A stretch of DNA of 64,000 bases from Mesorhabditis belari (Eukaryota > Nematoda > Chromadorea > Rhabditida > Rhabditidae), in contig CAUEEP010000706.1 in assembly GCA_958450365.1 (NCBI GenBank), positions 96,146 to 160,145 of the forward strand, given 5' to 3'. The notes under the pieces were generated by a model. The model was not told where the DNA came from and did no database searches. It saw only the letters and a program-made list of their open reading frames with translations. Below are positions 1 to 10,750 of the stretch, piece by piece. Numbering within the stretch: the stretch's first letter is position 1; every line of letters starts with the position of its first letter. The translations under genes and the position numbers were made by a program.

Positions 1-776
1 AAACTGTGTTTTCACTGCAGAATCCCCAATTTTCTATTATCTGATTCTAGAAACTTCACCATTCATTGTTCATTGTATTCTGGGGTAAGCTGTAGCTTTT
101 TAAACTTATAGAAACTTATAGCAATATCTTGAGATTCGTTAGCACCATTTTTGAGTCAATACCATCTAGGTCATCCGGCTTACTTCAGTATTACAGAGGA
201 CAAACGAGTCGCTTCTAGAAATAGATACAGTAATTGAATACTTTCGGATAATTCTGATCTTATTTGTGGTGTAGCTATAATGCAACTTTAGATGTGTCGT
301 CATCTTTTTCAACCTGCAATCCAAACCTCAAAAAGTCCTTCGTCCATCGAGTCTTACCGTTTCGAACAAAAAAAGATCGGCAATTAAACGCTCTCTGTCC
401 AAATAAACAAGTTAATCACAATGTACGAAAACTTTTCTCTTGGCAATTTTAGATGTATGGTCATTATTTTCTAAGCTGTTCTCTTTGTTTTGTTCTTTGA
501 AACGATTTTCCATCTCTTACACTTAAAAACAGCTTTTTGATGCATGAAACTTGTTTCCAACTGTGATTTTGAGAATTGGGTACAGAAAAGGTGTCTGATA
601 CTCCTATTTTTTTTGCTTTTCAAAGAAACACTAAACCAATTCAATTCATTCAGGGAAATTGGTGTTTGATGCACTTTTAGAAACACGAATAGTACATAAA
701 TCTTGCACAAGAATAACCGGTACTGAACGGCAATTGTAAAGGCATGTAGGATCTAAGCAGGTTCTTCTTTTTCATC
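1..776. other. No recognisable gene
   Basis: AT-rich sequence with only short unconvincing open frames on both strands. I see no family motif, repeat or RNA gene here. It lies just past the 3' end of the minus-strand receptor gene that stops at 777. Confidence 0.4.
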
Positions 777-1952
777 TTACCGCTGATGAGTTTCGAATGA
801 TGAGATTCTGCCCATTATTGAGTGAATCGCACCCCCAGATTGATTGCTGAAGTTTCGAATTATGTTTTTTCGTTCGTCTTTGCGCAGTAGGTAAATGGTG
901 ACGATTCTGAAAAGTACTTTATGATAAACAAACGAGAAGTTAAGCTAGTTATTAGTTATATTAATAAAGATTGGATGAAAGACATCAAGTCAAACGATTC
1001 CAAGACTCACCCCTGATAGAGTTGGCTCCCAGAGTATAAAAGCAGATTTCCAAAGTAATAGAAGAAATCGGAAACCATCGGAGCCCATGGCATAATTGTA
1101 ATGAAAAGGAATGGAGCAAGGAGATAACAATAAGTGAATGGTAAATTGTTGGCCACGATCTGGAAAGATAGGTTGTTTGCACTTTAGAAAAAACTCACTT
1201 GAGCAAAAAGGAAACGTTCGCTAGCATGATTGACGGTTTTTTTTGATCTCTGAAATTTCGTAATTAGTATGAAGTAGAACAGTGTTGAAAAAGTTTAAAT
1301 TCATTGCTCATTGTCAGGGCATTGAACTTCTGGAATTAAGAAATCACGGCAATTCGACTTACAATCATCTTGTAGATGAGAATAAAATCAAGCGAGATTG
1401 TCGCTGAAACAATCGTAATCCGAATATTAACTAAAATATAGTTATTTTAAAGTAAAATGGAAATCCAACAAATGTCAGCAATCCACATCTTCGAGACGAA
1501 TCCAAGAACATAAGGAATTGCGACTTGAAGCCATGGATATCTGCGCATTCGATGATAGTACATTCCACCAAATGATAGAGCAAGGAAACGGTTCAATGAT
1601 AACGCTGAAATAATGTTATCTATAACCACAAAATGAACAGCTTGCTTATTTGCACCATGCTGGAAATGTAAAGGAAAGGGTTCAAGAAAATTTGAAGCCA
1701 TTGATAGATTTGATATACAAGACCATCACATCTCAAGGAAGGAATGCTGAAATTAGAGTTTTTGGCGGAATTCTTCAAAACAACTTACAAAGATTGAAAT
1801 ACACAGTAAAAGGCAAGTACAAGGAGAGCTGAATAAACCGCTCTAGTCAAGGAATCAGCGATTAATAGCATTGAGACGACTTTGAAAAGGAGACGAGATC
1901 TCCAACAAAGCCAAGCACTCACAATGTTCGCGAAAACGGAAATGATTGAGCA
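777..1952 (-). CDS. Serpentine chemoreceptor-like 7TM gene A (partial or damaged)
   Basis: A multi-exon gene for a nematode 7TM receptor of one family with three other loci here (4.5-5.5, 13.8-15.6 and 25.6-27.8 kb). Visible exons run from 1952 to 1789 (first membrane segments, VFANIVSAWLCW), 1746 to about 1447 (SLNRFLALSFGGMYY, the TM3 end), about 1170 to 1012 (TM6-7, FFYYFGNLLLYSGSQ) and 906 to 777 (basic tail, IVTIYLLRKDERKN, stop TAA). The 906-777 tail follows a normal TTTTCAG acceptor. The 1746-1447 exon needs a frame change or an unseen intron near 1625. No initiator ATG exon is seen upstream, where a mariner remnant lies. Such receptors sit in sensory-neuron membranes and bind small chemicals. 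I cannot assign the subfamily. Confidence 0.6.
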
Positions 1953-2032
1953 CTAAACATTTTGTTTGAAGAAAACTGCTGAAGAAGTAAAAAGAAGAAG
2001 TTCTTTTTCTGCAATTCATTCAATGATATTTA

Positions 2033-2609
2033 TTAGGTTGTCCAGTTATGAATGCACGCCTGCTCTTGAACAGCATACCTTAGGGCTATACAATTTTATC
2101 AAAACCTATTCTCTATATGCTGTTCGAGATTTTTTTATTTATTACAACTTTTCGTGTTTTTGACGTTAAACTAATTCATTTTTGATTTAACCTCCGTGTT
2201 TAGATGACCGAGACGAAGTTTCGTCTTTGTGCCAGTCTTTGGTATGACTTCAAATTGGGCAAAAATGCCGCTGAATCTCATCGAGATCTCTGCAAAGTAT
2301 TTGGCAAAGATGCTATATTGTTGATCTCCGGATATTTCTCCTTCGGATTACCATTTATTTCGCTCAGTACGAAACCATTTGGCTGGAAATAGGTTCAAAG
2401 ATGTTCAAGAGGTCGAAAAATGGTTAGCCGACTTCTTTGCCTTAAAAGAAGCCAAATTTTACGCCGAGGGAATTCATTCTTTGCATGGAAAATGGAAACA
2501 AATATTGTTAACAAATGGTGAATATATTGTTGATTGAGCTGTTAAACTGTTGGTTTTAAAATAAAGAGTTGTTATCTTAAAAACGCGCACTTATAACTGG
2601 ACAATCTAA
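2033..2609 (+). mobile_element. Internally deleted mariner with TA target duplication
   Basis: Terminal inverted repeats beginning TTAGGTTGTCCAGTTATGAA face each other, bounded by TA at 2031-2032 and 2610-2611. Inside, 2204 onward encodes a mariner transposase start (MTETKFRLCASLWYDFK). At about 2315 it jumps to the transposase C-terminus (SPDISPSDYHLFRS through NGEYIVD, stop near 2537). The whole catalytic core between them is deleted, so it could only move by borrowing a transposase. The same terminal repeat bounds the 25.8 kb MITE. Confidence 0.85.
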
Positions 2610-2677
2610 TACTTTGGCACTTCCTAGCATCAACCCTAGTTAGCCTGGCTTTCTTGCACTAACATTCATTTTTTAGG

Positions 2678-2800
2678 GATCGACACGAGAACAGAGTTGC
2701 AGTCAATCGAATGAAGCCAGCTCGAGAAGAAACTCCACGTCCAACTGCTCCAACGATTTTCAAGAGGGATTTCAGCGGCCCAAGCAGCACGAGTAATCAA
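2678..2800 (+). mobile_element. LTR-retroelement integrase-tail-like fragment
   Basis: The frame NRVAVNRMKPAREETPRP resembles the NRLKP motif at the integrase C-terminus of Gypsy/BEL-type retroelements. A diverged copy lies at 43520-43585 on the minus strand. No LTR, protease or reverse transcriptase is seen nearby. The assignment rests on one short motif. Confidence 0.35.
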
Positions 2801-2880
2801 TTAATTTTATGACAACATTGTTGAAACGAGTATTTGAATGGATTCACAAATTCAAGACGGGCAACACAAGGATCTAAAGG

Positions 2881-3117
2881 AAGAGGGGAAAGCGGACCTC
2901 GGAAAGTGGATCGATCGATTCTGAGACACAGTCTCCTGCTAAAACTCGATGGATCAACCTAGATCAATTGGCTAGACATTACTGTGAACGAATGACTGTC
3001 TGGCGATGGCTGCGAAAAATCGGAAGAAATTGGAGAAAACAACGCCAAACCCGATACAAAATGTCGGAAACCATCCAAGCCAAAGGGGACATGCCACCAC
3101 TTGTGGAGCGAAAACCG
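2881..3117 (+). CDS. Unidentified exon rich in basic residues
   Basis: An open stretch encodes a hydrophilic segment including LDQLARHYCERMTVWRWL and RRWRKQ-like basic runs, ending at a possible donor (CCG|GTATGG). It may follow the integrase-like fragment upstream, so retroelement origin is possible. The WRWL and basic residues loosely suggest DNA binding, but no family is recognised. The reading frame is closed by a stop just before 2878, so an acceptor or a damaged frame is needed. Confidence 0.25.
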
Positions 3118-3119
3118 GT

Positions 3120-4500
3120 ATGGTCGGCTTTTTCTTTCAAACATCATCACTCACCATGCTTCGGTATTTAACTAATCGTTTGACACTTACAAAAAACTGC
3201 GTGAAAGTGAAGACATGATGCAGATCAGCAAATCTATCCGTTTTGACAACAATCGCATTTACAGTGGTCATATTTGGAAGTTTGTAGAAGATTACAAGCA
3301 ATGCACCTGAAAAAGAAGATTGGATTCAAGTTTTGAAAACTTATACTTTACCCAAGCTGTAAAACTTACCATTAATGATAAAAAATATCGATAAAACGAT
3401 GAGGATTTCCCTGAGCATTTGTGGAGTTGAGAATTGATGCGCTGGGTTTGGATTCCTTTTCAAAGTGAATATAGCCATTGGTGGATGTTTTTCAACGTCC
3501 GAATGGCTTCGTCTCACTGGACGAATGTTTCTATCTTGTAAGACAGCCAGAGTTTGCCTATCATTGATTGATATTGTAAGTTTAAAATTCTATAAAGTTC
3601 AAGACATAAACAATAACTTATAACCGTTTTTGAATGCATCTCAAAGCTGAAAACTGCAAAAGTAGATGTCTCGAGTCAAACATTGCAATCAAGACTGTGA
3701 TTTCTAAAATAGGCAAGAGGACAAGAAGTGCAAAGAAAAAAGTGTTCAATAAAAATAGGTTATTTCCGGCAAGAGGCAAAATAGGCCAGAGCACAAGAAA
3801 AATTGGTGGTTCGAATGAGTGCAGAGGAAAAAGTGATCAATAAAAATAGGTTATTTCCGATTTAGCTAGTCTCGAGTTTATGATTGTCTTGTGAAAGTCA
3901 TTCTGAGCCAAACATTTAGATGAGTCTAAGTTTGACAAGAAGATTTCGATATTGTTCCGATTTTAAACTGTTCTAGACTTTTTTTTAACAAAAACATTAA
4001 ATGACATTAAAAGTTCAAACTTTAAGCCTCGTCAATTGTCTCAACCATTACTTAGGTTCAAAATCAGAAGAGAAACAGGGAATGTCTTTAAAATGTGCAA
4101 GATCAAGCAAAAGAATTACAGATAAGATGAAAACGCACAAAGAGTGTAGATTCAAAGCTTTGACCAGGCATCTAACTTTGAATTCTTTAAAACTCTGGAA
4201 TATCGAACAGAAAAAAAATTCGATCAGCTTTTAAGAAGTTAGGTTTTTGAAAAGGAGTCCTAAATGAGCTAAATCTGTCTGAAAAACGATTTTTTTTCAC
4301 TTCCGGCAGAGAAAATAGAGATTACTAAAGATACGTAAAGGTGTAATTAGACGGGGATTGGCTTTATAATAAAAAGGTTGTAAAGGTTGTAATTATTGAG
4401 ATTGTTTTAAGAAATTTCTCCTTTTAATATCACTACAAACTTTTTTTGTTTCAAAACACAGGCTGTAGTGAGGATTAGAAACTGTTTAGCACACATGGAG
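3120..4500. other. Intergenic, with an imperfect 90-base duplication
   Basis: No convincing gene. Between about 3708 and 3860 a segment of about 90 bases occurs twice in tandem, each copy ending with AATAAAAATAGGTTATTTCC. Short open frames at 3634-3843 and 4001-4234 show no family motif. Confidence 0.4.
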
Positions 4501-4539
4501 CTCAAGTAATCTTGTAGCCGTCTGAGGAAAAGGGAAAAC

Positions 4540-4706
4540 TTAGATTAAACCATCTATAAATCGATAAGTAACTATGCAAAAATAAATTCGAAGAACACTT
4601 ACAAAATAGCCTTTCCGATTTCTGATTGCGACTACATGAATTAGGTGAATTAGGTAAATAGTTGACGTTATAAAAGAGATTCTGGTAATCATTTGTGCAA
4701 TCATAG
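4540..4706 (-). pseudogene. Membrane-segment exon, receptor fragment
   Basis: An ATG at 4706 opens MIAQMITRISFITSTIYLIH, one hydrophobic stretch followed by basic residues and a plausible donor (TTT|GTAAGT). It could be the first exon of a chemoreceptor whose remainder is missing. It lies beside receptor fragment D on the same strand. Confidence 0.25.
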
Positions 4707-5136
4707 ATAGTGAAAACTTCTCAAGGGAATTGCCGTTTCTTAGATTTTCGCATTCCCTTGACTCACACAATTAGAACCATTTTTTTCTGTTTTGATTGTT
4801 TCCGGGTGAATATAGAATTTTGCGAACTTACGTAGTAAAAAGTTTGAAAATTTTGAGATGGTTTATCCATCAATGAACCCCAAATGTTTGATTTACTAAT
4901 GTCAGATTTGTAAATCATTAATAAACATCTAAAATTGCGGTGCCTTTTTTTCAAGAAGTTGATATACTTTTTATTTCTTTTGTTTATCAACGTTAGCTTC
5001 ATTTTTGGCTTCATAAGCTTCATAGCTTCATTTGTCAGTTTAATCAACAATTTTGCCTCGTTCAACTTGCAATCCTGTAATTTTTAAGCATCTTACTGCA
5101 GTAAGACGAATTGTAGTACTATTCTCATCTCTTAGT

Positions 5137-5456
5137 TCAAGAAACGACTTTTTGCTCATCTTTTCTTAGCAAATAGATTGTAACGATTCTGAAATGAGGT
5201 TTTAATAAGAACTCTTCTGATTCGTATATAGCTACAGTAATTTAAGATGATCAAGCAATAATATCTCTCGCAAATTTTTGATAGGGTTGACTTCTCGAGT
5301 ACATAAGCCAGTTTCCCAAGTAGTAACAAAAATAGGCTATACTTGTTAATGAATTCAGAAAATAAAGGAATATGAAAGGACAAATGACGTAAGTAAAAGG
5401 GAATGGTAGATATTGGCGATGATCTGTAAGCGGAACTTGGTTTATTCAATTTGATC
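5137..5456 (-). pseudogene. Chemoreceptor-like fragment D (TM6-7 and tail only)
   Basis: Two exons match the end of receptor A. About 5456-5280 encodes FAYFCYYLGNWLMYSRSQ-type TM7 sequence. The exon 5188-5137 encodes IVTIYLLRKDEQKVVS and a stop, shorter than A's tail. The donor after the first exon is not evident: A has GG|GTGAGT where D has AA|ATTTGC. Upstream exons are absent because sulfotransferase 1 begins at 5726 on the other strand. Probably a decayed copy. Confidence 0.5.
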
Positions 5457-5725
5457 CTCAAGTCAAGGAAAACACACTTAATTGATAGTCTTAATAATTA
5501 ATATAATTAATAGTGTTCTTTGTTTTCTCTTATGTGCAAGATTAACGATATCAATCGATGCCTTCTCTTCCTTGTGATTTTACGCGTCAACGATTTGCTC
5601 CAATTTCGAGAAACTGAGTTTCACATGAACTGTGATTTCAAAAGGAATTTGATGTGCATTATTGACATTTTTAAAGTTCTAATTTCCTAAATTTAATTTT
5701 TCAAAGTTTGGCTACAAGTTTTAGG

Positions 5726-6895
5726 ATGTTCATTTGCTTGCTGGCTCTGTTTTTGGTGGAAACGATTTCCAGTGAGTTTTTGCCTAACTTTTTGTTTTAA
5801 AATGGCCAAAGTGAATTTTTGAAATTTGGGCTGGGAATGCTTAAAAGCTTTGCTATCACAATTACGGTTAATTTTAGTATTGTCAGCAACAAATGAAATT
5901 GTGCACAATCAACTAGTAAGTGTTCAAAAAAAAGCAGCTCCAACTAATTTTTTCATAAATCGTATCCATTTGGCCTTGACTATTGTATGATTCCAAAAAC
6001 TGGAACAATGATTACACAACAAATTCTTTGCGATATCATCAAGGATTATAAAGGAATCTCTTACAAACGGGAATTCTCGCAGAAAGTTTGGTTTCTCAAG
6101 TTAGTTTTCTTCGGGAAGATTTTGTAGAAAAGTTTTATAATGATTTTAGTGACTGTAAACTTAATGGAAATTACTTAAACATATCAGTTGTGAAATGGGA
6201 GAAACCAAATCCACCAATAAAATTTGCGATCATTCGAGAACCGATTGAACGCTTTGTCTCGTTTTATGGCCACTTTTGTAAGTGAGTTTTTAAGAGATAC
6301 AAAAAAATTATCTAAGAAATACAAAAAAACAGATATTTTCTTATTAAAATTAGTTTAAAGAACTGGTTTCAGAAAGCTAGATCAATGTGAGCAACGGAAC
6401 ATTCACCAATTTGCTGTGTGGATTGATTTCCTAATCACAAACCATAGTGATCCCTTGTCGTGGAGTCCAACATTGATCAATCATGGTTTGCCACAGACAA
6501 GGTAACACTCAAAAAGACTTATATTATTAAAATTTTAGATTTTGTCATTTAACCTCAGATAAAAGCCTCTTATTCGTTCACTATTCTCAAAATCGGACAC
6601 AAATGGAGGAAGAATTGTTGAATGTTTTTGAAAAAACAATGATTCCAAGGGAATTTGCTCAAAAAGTTCGATATTTGTCTGATTAACTAGTCCAAATACT
6701 CAAAATGATTTGTGATGAATGGATAATGAAATTTTCTAGGCTCTTCAACATCTCCATCACTCTTCAACTTATCATGCTTCGAATGACTCCGATCGCTTTG
6801 TTTTTACCGAAGCTGTTGCAAAAAACCCAAAAACTATCGCAATTTTGAGAAAACTTTACAAAGAAGATTTCATGTTTTGGAAAACTCATTTATAG
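5726..6895 (+). CDS. Secreted/Golgi carbohydrate sulfotransferase-like protein 1 (Sulfotransfer_2 type)
   Basis: Predicted to transfer sulfate from PAPS to a glycan in the secretory pathway. Exons: 5726-5771 (signal peptide MFICLLALFLVETISS), 5878-5915, about 5957-6090 (MIPKTGTMI, the 5'-phosphosulfate loop), 6150-6281 (IREPIERFVSFYG, the 3'-phosphate loop), 6373-6501, 6539-6665 and 6740-6895 (stop TAG). Exon borders and phases match paralog 2 at 22.8 kb. The sequence before exon 3 reads TTTTTTCAT where the paralog has CTTCAG, so the acceptor AG is missing. Other AGs nearby lead to stops. It may be a young pseudogene or use a rare acceptor. The family call is strong and the functionality doubtful. 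Confidence 0.75.
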
Positions 6896-7114
6896 CTCAA
6901 GATATAAAAATTTTCAAATCCATTTGCTCACTCACTCAGCTGTGTTCGGGAAAAAGAAGAAAGTCAACGGCTTATCAGTGTTTAACCAAATAGGTGTCAA
7001 AAAAAACTCAAAAAGGCGTATTGATCTTGCTATTTTACTGTTCTGTTGCGAAATCTTTTGTTCTTCAAATTTCAAATTTTAAATTTAACACCGTTAATTA
7101 CTGAAAGTCAACTA

Positions 7115-7633
7115 TTAGGTTGATGCATAAGTCTTTTTGTTCCTTTTCGTCTGCCGTTTCAAGCCAACAAATGCACGAATTAAACTACGGTTGATTTCAT
7201 TAGAAAAACCAATTATTTTTCTGCAAAATAACATTAAAACGGGTTTAAAAATATTTTATGCCTGGATTTTCTTGAGAGTATGAAGTCGGGTAGTCAAAAA
7301 GGGCTAACTCGATGATGCGGTTTAGACACCTTAGCTAAAGAAAACCTATCTTCGTGTCAATAGATAAAAGATAGAGAAAAAAAGTTTGATATTTCGCCAA
7401 AATTTCAGAGAAATTCATTCAGCCAATTTTTCCGTAGAGTTTTTTATAGATTTTTACGAAAAATGCGTTTTTCACTCTCGAATTTGCTTGAAAGTGAACC
7501 GAAATTGATTTAAAAAGATGGAAATTGAACAAAAAAACGCTTTTTTTATAGAGCAAACTATAGATTAATTGGTGAATTTGTTACTTTTTAACAGAAGTAC
7601 GAAAAAAACGAAAAGACTTATGCATCAACCTAA
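7115..7633. mobile_element. Mariner-type MITE, copy 1
   Basis: A 519-base element with ends TTAGGTTGATGCATAAGTC in inverted orientation, flanked by TA at 7113-7114 and 7634-7635. It holds no transposase. A second, inverted copy at 36177-37964 carries a mariner inserted in it. Confidence 0.85.
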
Positions 7634-8358
7634 TAAATGTGCTGACCAAATGACATGAGCATACACCAAATGACATAGACCATTGGACGCAGAATTTCAC
7701 GCTGATCATAATGCTGCTTTTCTTTTTTGCTAGGGAGCACTCTGTCAAAAGTTTTAAATTTTGTAAGGGGTTAAAAAAATCAAACCACGACATTACAACC
7801 CTGTCAAAAGTTTAAAATTTTGTAAGGGGTTAAAAAAATCAAACCACGACATTACAACCCTGTCTGCTACAAACTTGGCGGTTGCAGCGGTGGCCGAGTG
7901 ATAGTGAGTTAGGACGCAGGGAGAGCGCTCTGGTTCGTGTCCGGTAGCTGACTGTCTCTTTTGTAGGTTTTTTTGGTTGTTCTACGTTCTTTTATGTTGT
8001 TTTTTGTTAAAGAAAAATATTTTTGTAAAAAGCTAAACAAAAGTTCTCTAAAACGGAGACATCTCAAGGCATTTAAACCTAAAAAAAGATAACCAGCTAG
8101 AAATTAAAAGACTCGAGCCATAGCACTCTCCCTGCGTCCTAACTCACTATCACTCGACCACCGCTACAACTGCCAAGTTCGTAGCAGACAGGGTTGTAAT
8201 GTCGTGGTTTGATTTTTTTAACCCCTTACAAAATTTTAAACGCGTGAAACTTTTGACAGAGTGCTCCGTAGCAAAAAAGAAAAGCAGCATTATGATCAGA
8301 GTGAAATTCTGCGTCCAATGATCTATGGCTCATGTCATTTGGCCAGCACATTTAGTTG
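7634..8358. mobile_element. Foldback element with tRNA-like promoter boxes
   Basis: Arms at about 7634-7945 and 8128-8358 are inverted copies of each other around a loop of about 180 bases. The left arm contains a 59-base tandem duplication (units start near 7742 and 7801) that the right arm lacks. It directly abuts the preceding MITE. Part of the arm recurs at about 42280-42430. Confidence 0.75.
7884..7945 (+). other. tRNA-like (Pol III A/B box) module
   Basis: TGGCCGAGTG at 7891-7900 fits a Pol III A box and GGTTCGTGTCC at 7932-7942 nearly fits a B box, as in Ser/Leu tRNAs. The spacing is tRNA-like but I could not form a full cloverleaf. Likely a tRNA-derived repeat. Its mirror in the right foldback arm is degraded. 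Confidence 0.45.
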
Positions 8359-8375
8359 ACTTTCCCTTGTGAGCT

Positions 8376-9440
8376 ATGAAAGACCATCCATCAATCAAGC
8401 TCATTGGTTCTGGAGGCTTTGGAAGTGTATTTCTATTGAAACAATATAATCCGTATGTTTTGAATCAGCTATAAAGCGAAACTTGCTCTGTTTTTTTATC
8501 ATTTCAGACCGATGGTGATGAAAGAAAACGATCATTGCCCAAACTCTTTCGATCAACAACAAGAGCTCAAAATACTAAAGGACTTAATGCATGAAAATAT
8601 TGTAAAGTACCTAGACCAACCGATTGATTTTGAATGGAAAAAGAATGGGAATCTGATATTTATGGAATATTGTGAGAAAGGGGCGTTGAAGCATGGTAGG
8701 TGCTGATTTTTAAAGCAATCTACGACTGCAAAATATTTTGTTAAACTATTCTTTGCATCATTGTGAACTGATATTTCTAAATTCTATTTTTTAGTAATCA
8801 CAAACGTGCAAATCAACTATTCTATCGCTACAATTATTGCATGGGGTCGAGATATTTTCAAAGCTTTGGTTTATCTCAAGTCAAAAAATATCACTCATCG
8901 AGATATTAAAGCTGATAAGTAAGTTGATTTAAAAGCTTAGTAATTCATTTGTTTAGTATCTTTGTCACAAAAGACTTTATACTGAAAATTGGTGACTTTG
9001 GAGTGATTAAAATGATTCAATCAGCTAAAGCAACAATTCATACCTATCTGGGAACAGAATTTTACATGATGCCCGAGATTAAAAAGCGAATCGTATTGAG
9101 TGATGAGGTAAATTGATAACTAATTCGTTTTATTTGTTCTCAGAATTTCTACAAAAGTGACGTCTACGGCGCTGGTTTGGTTCTCTGGGAAGTTATCGAA
9201 AGAAAGTCATTTTGAAAGAGAAAAGCGTCGAATTTCACGATTTAGACATTTCTCAACAGAAGTGGAAACGATTTGTTTTTCTCCATCAGATTGCTTGAAA
9301 GTCGAAAAACTTCAGAACTTGATCATTTGGTTTGTGAAAAGAGAGAAAAGCAAAGAAATTATTCAGGTGTTCTTGCTCCAAAATCGACATTGAAAAACGA
9401 GCAACTGCTGTACAAGCTCTTGAGAAAATAGCTTATTTGG
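8376..9440 (+). CDS. Protein kinase-like gene
   Basis: Exons 8376-8452, 8508-8695, 8795-8918, 8957-9107 and from 9144 encode kinase subdomains in order: glycine loop GSGGFGSVFL, a VMKEN lysine, helix C region HENIVKYL, hinge LIFMEYCEKGALKH, catalytic loop THRDIKADN, IGDFG, LGTEFYMMPE and SDVYGAGLVLWEV. All key residues (K, D in HRD, D in DFG) are visible, so phosphotransfer is plausible. Past about 9205 the frame breaks: C-lobe pieces such as IDIEKRATAVQALEKIAYL appear in another frame, so the end is either missed introns or frameshifts. A transposon nest begins at 9453, and the gene may continue beyond it. Confidence 0.75.
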
Positions 9441-9452
9441 AAAAAGTTGGTA

Positions 9453-10691
9453 TTAGGTTGTAAACTAAGACTTTCTTAAATTGCTAATATCTCGGCGTAG
9501 AATCAGTATATTTGAATGAAATTTTAAATGGATTATTCTCAAAAGCTCCAAAGCTTAGTGGCAAAAGAATGAAGTTATTCGGCGATTAGCGACCAAGTTA
9601 TAACAAAAAATAAGATGCTACTACCCCTTTTTGTCCTTTTTTCCCACAAAATATTGGGTTGGTGAATTGAAAACGGCCGGCTATTGTCATATGTCACAGT
9701 TTGAGGACTTTCTTCAAAAGAAACCCATTTTGGGGTCAATGGAAAAGTTGTAGATAATCAAAAATTAAGCTTATATCCAAATTTTCAGAACGATTCAAAA
9801 ACTGCTTTTCAAGAAATGCCAAATTTACGAATTTTCACAAAACTTGCATTTTAAGCGAAACTACTAAGTGTATCTTTTTGGAAATTTAGCTATAAGCCTA
9901 ATTTTTGATTCTCTACAACTTTTCCATTGACACCAAAATGGGTTTCTTTTCAAGAAAGTGCTCAAATGCTCAAACTGGGACATCTCCAGTCCTCCATTTT
10001 TGAGTCTCACACTTGTCTCACACACAAACCAAAATCCTACTACGAAAGAGGAATCCGCAAATTGCCCGTAAAATGGGCAGAAGTCGTCAATAATAATGAA
10101 AATTTTTTGGAATAAATTTATGGTTTTATGTTGAATAAATTTTAGTTCAAAGTCCCGCAGTTTTCAATTCACCAACCCAATAGGTTAACTCAAAAATATT
10201 TAAGTAGAAATTCAGGTCAATTTTATAAATGAATGTTTCCAGAACTGTTGTATAATTCATTTAGTAAAAACTTAGGCAGAATAACGTAGTAGTTTAGGTT
10301 AAATAGCAATATCAAATTTTCAGCGATTTCACGGGATAGCTAAATAAAGCTTAGCCCTCTTGAAAAATAGAGTAAACTTTGCTAAGAGTTTTGAAACCTT
10401 TTCAGAAAGTCTCTACATTATTTTAGTTTTAAATGTAGTAGAACAAAATTTGTATCGTTTCCTCATGTGCTCGTATTTTTGAATTTAGGTAAAAACTAAA
10501 AAAATAAAAATAAAAAAACAGGAGGTAAAAAATTGCCCTGGTGCAGTCTTTTTGCTATCGCCGAATAACATTATAATTTTAAGCTTTTAGGTTTTTGAGA
10601 ATAATTCGTTTAAAATTTGATTCAAATATACTGATTCTACGCTGAGATATTAGCAATTTAAGAAAGGGTCAAGACTTAGTTTACAACCTAA
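9453..10691. mobile_element. MITE with about 130-base inverted ends, carrying an inner mariner relic
   Basis: Inverted ends begin TTAGGTTGTAAACTAAG and continue with similarity for about 130 bases, flanked by TA (9451-9452 and 10692-10693). Its middle is split by the element at 9654-10180. A truncated relative sits in intron 4 of the DUF4781 gene (30414-30900). Confidence 0.75.
9654..10180 (+). mobile_element. Nested mariner remnant
   Basis: Ends TTGGGTTGGTGAATTGAAAA are inverted and flanked by TA. Near the right end the frame YYERGIRKLPVKWAEVVNNN is a mariner transposase C-terminus, stopping at about 10115. The rest is a foldback of non-coding sequence. A lone terminus of the same type lies at about 41280-41356. 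Confidence 0.7.
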
Positions 10692-10750
10692 TAAAAGGAT
10701 TCTTTTGCTTTTTTTGCCAACCTTAGCTTCAACTCAGAACCAGCTTTTAG

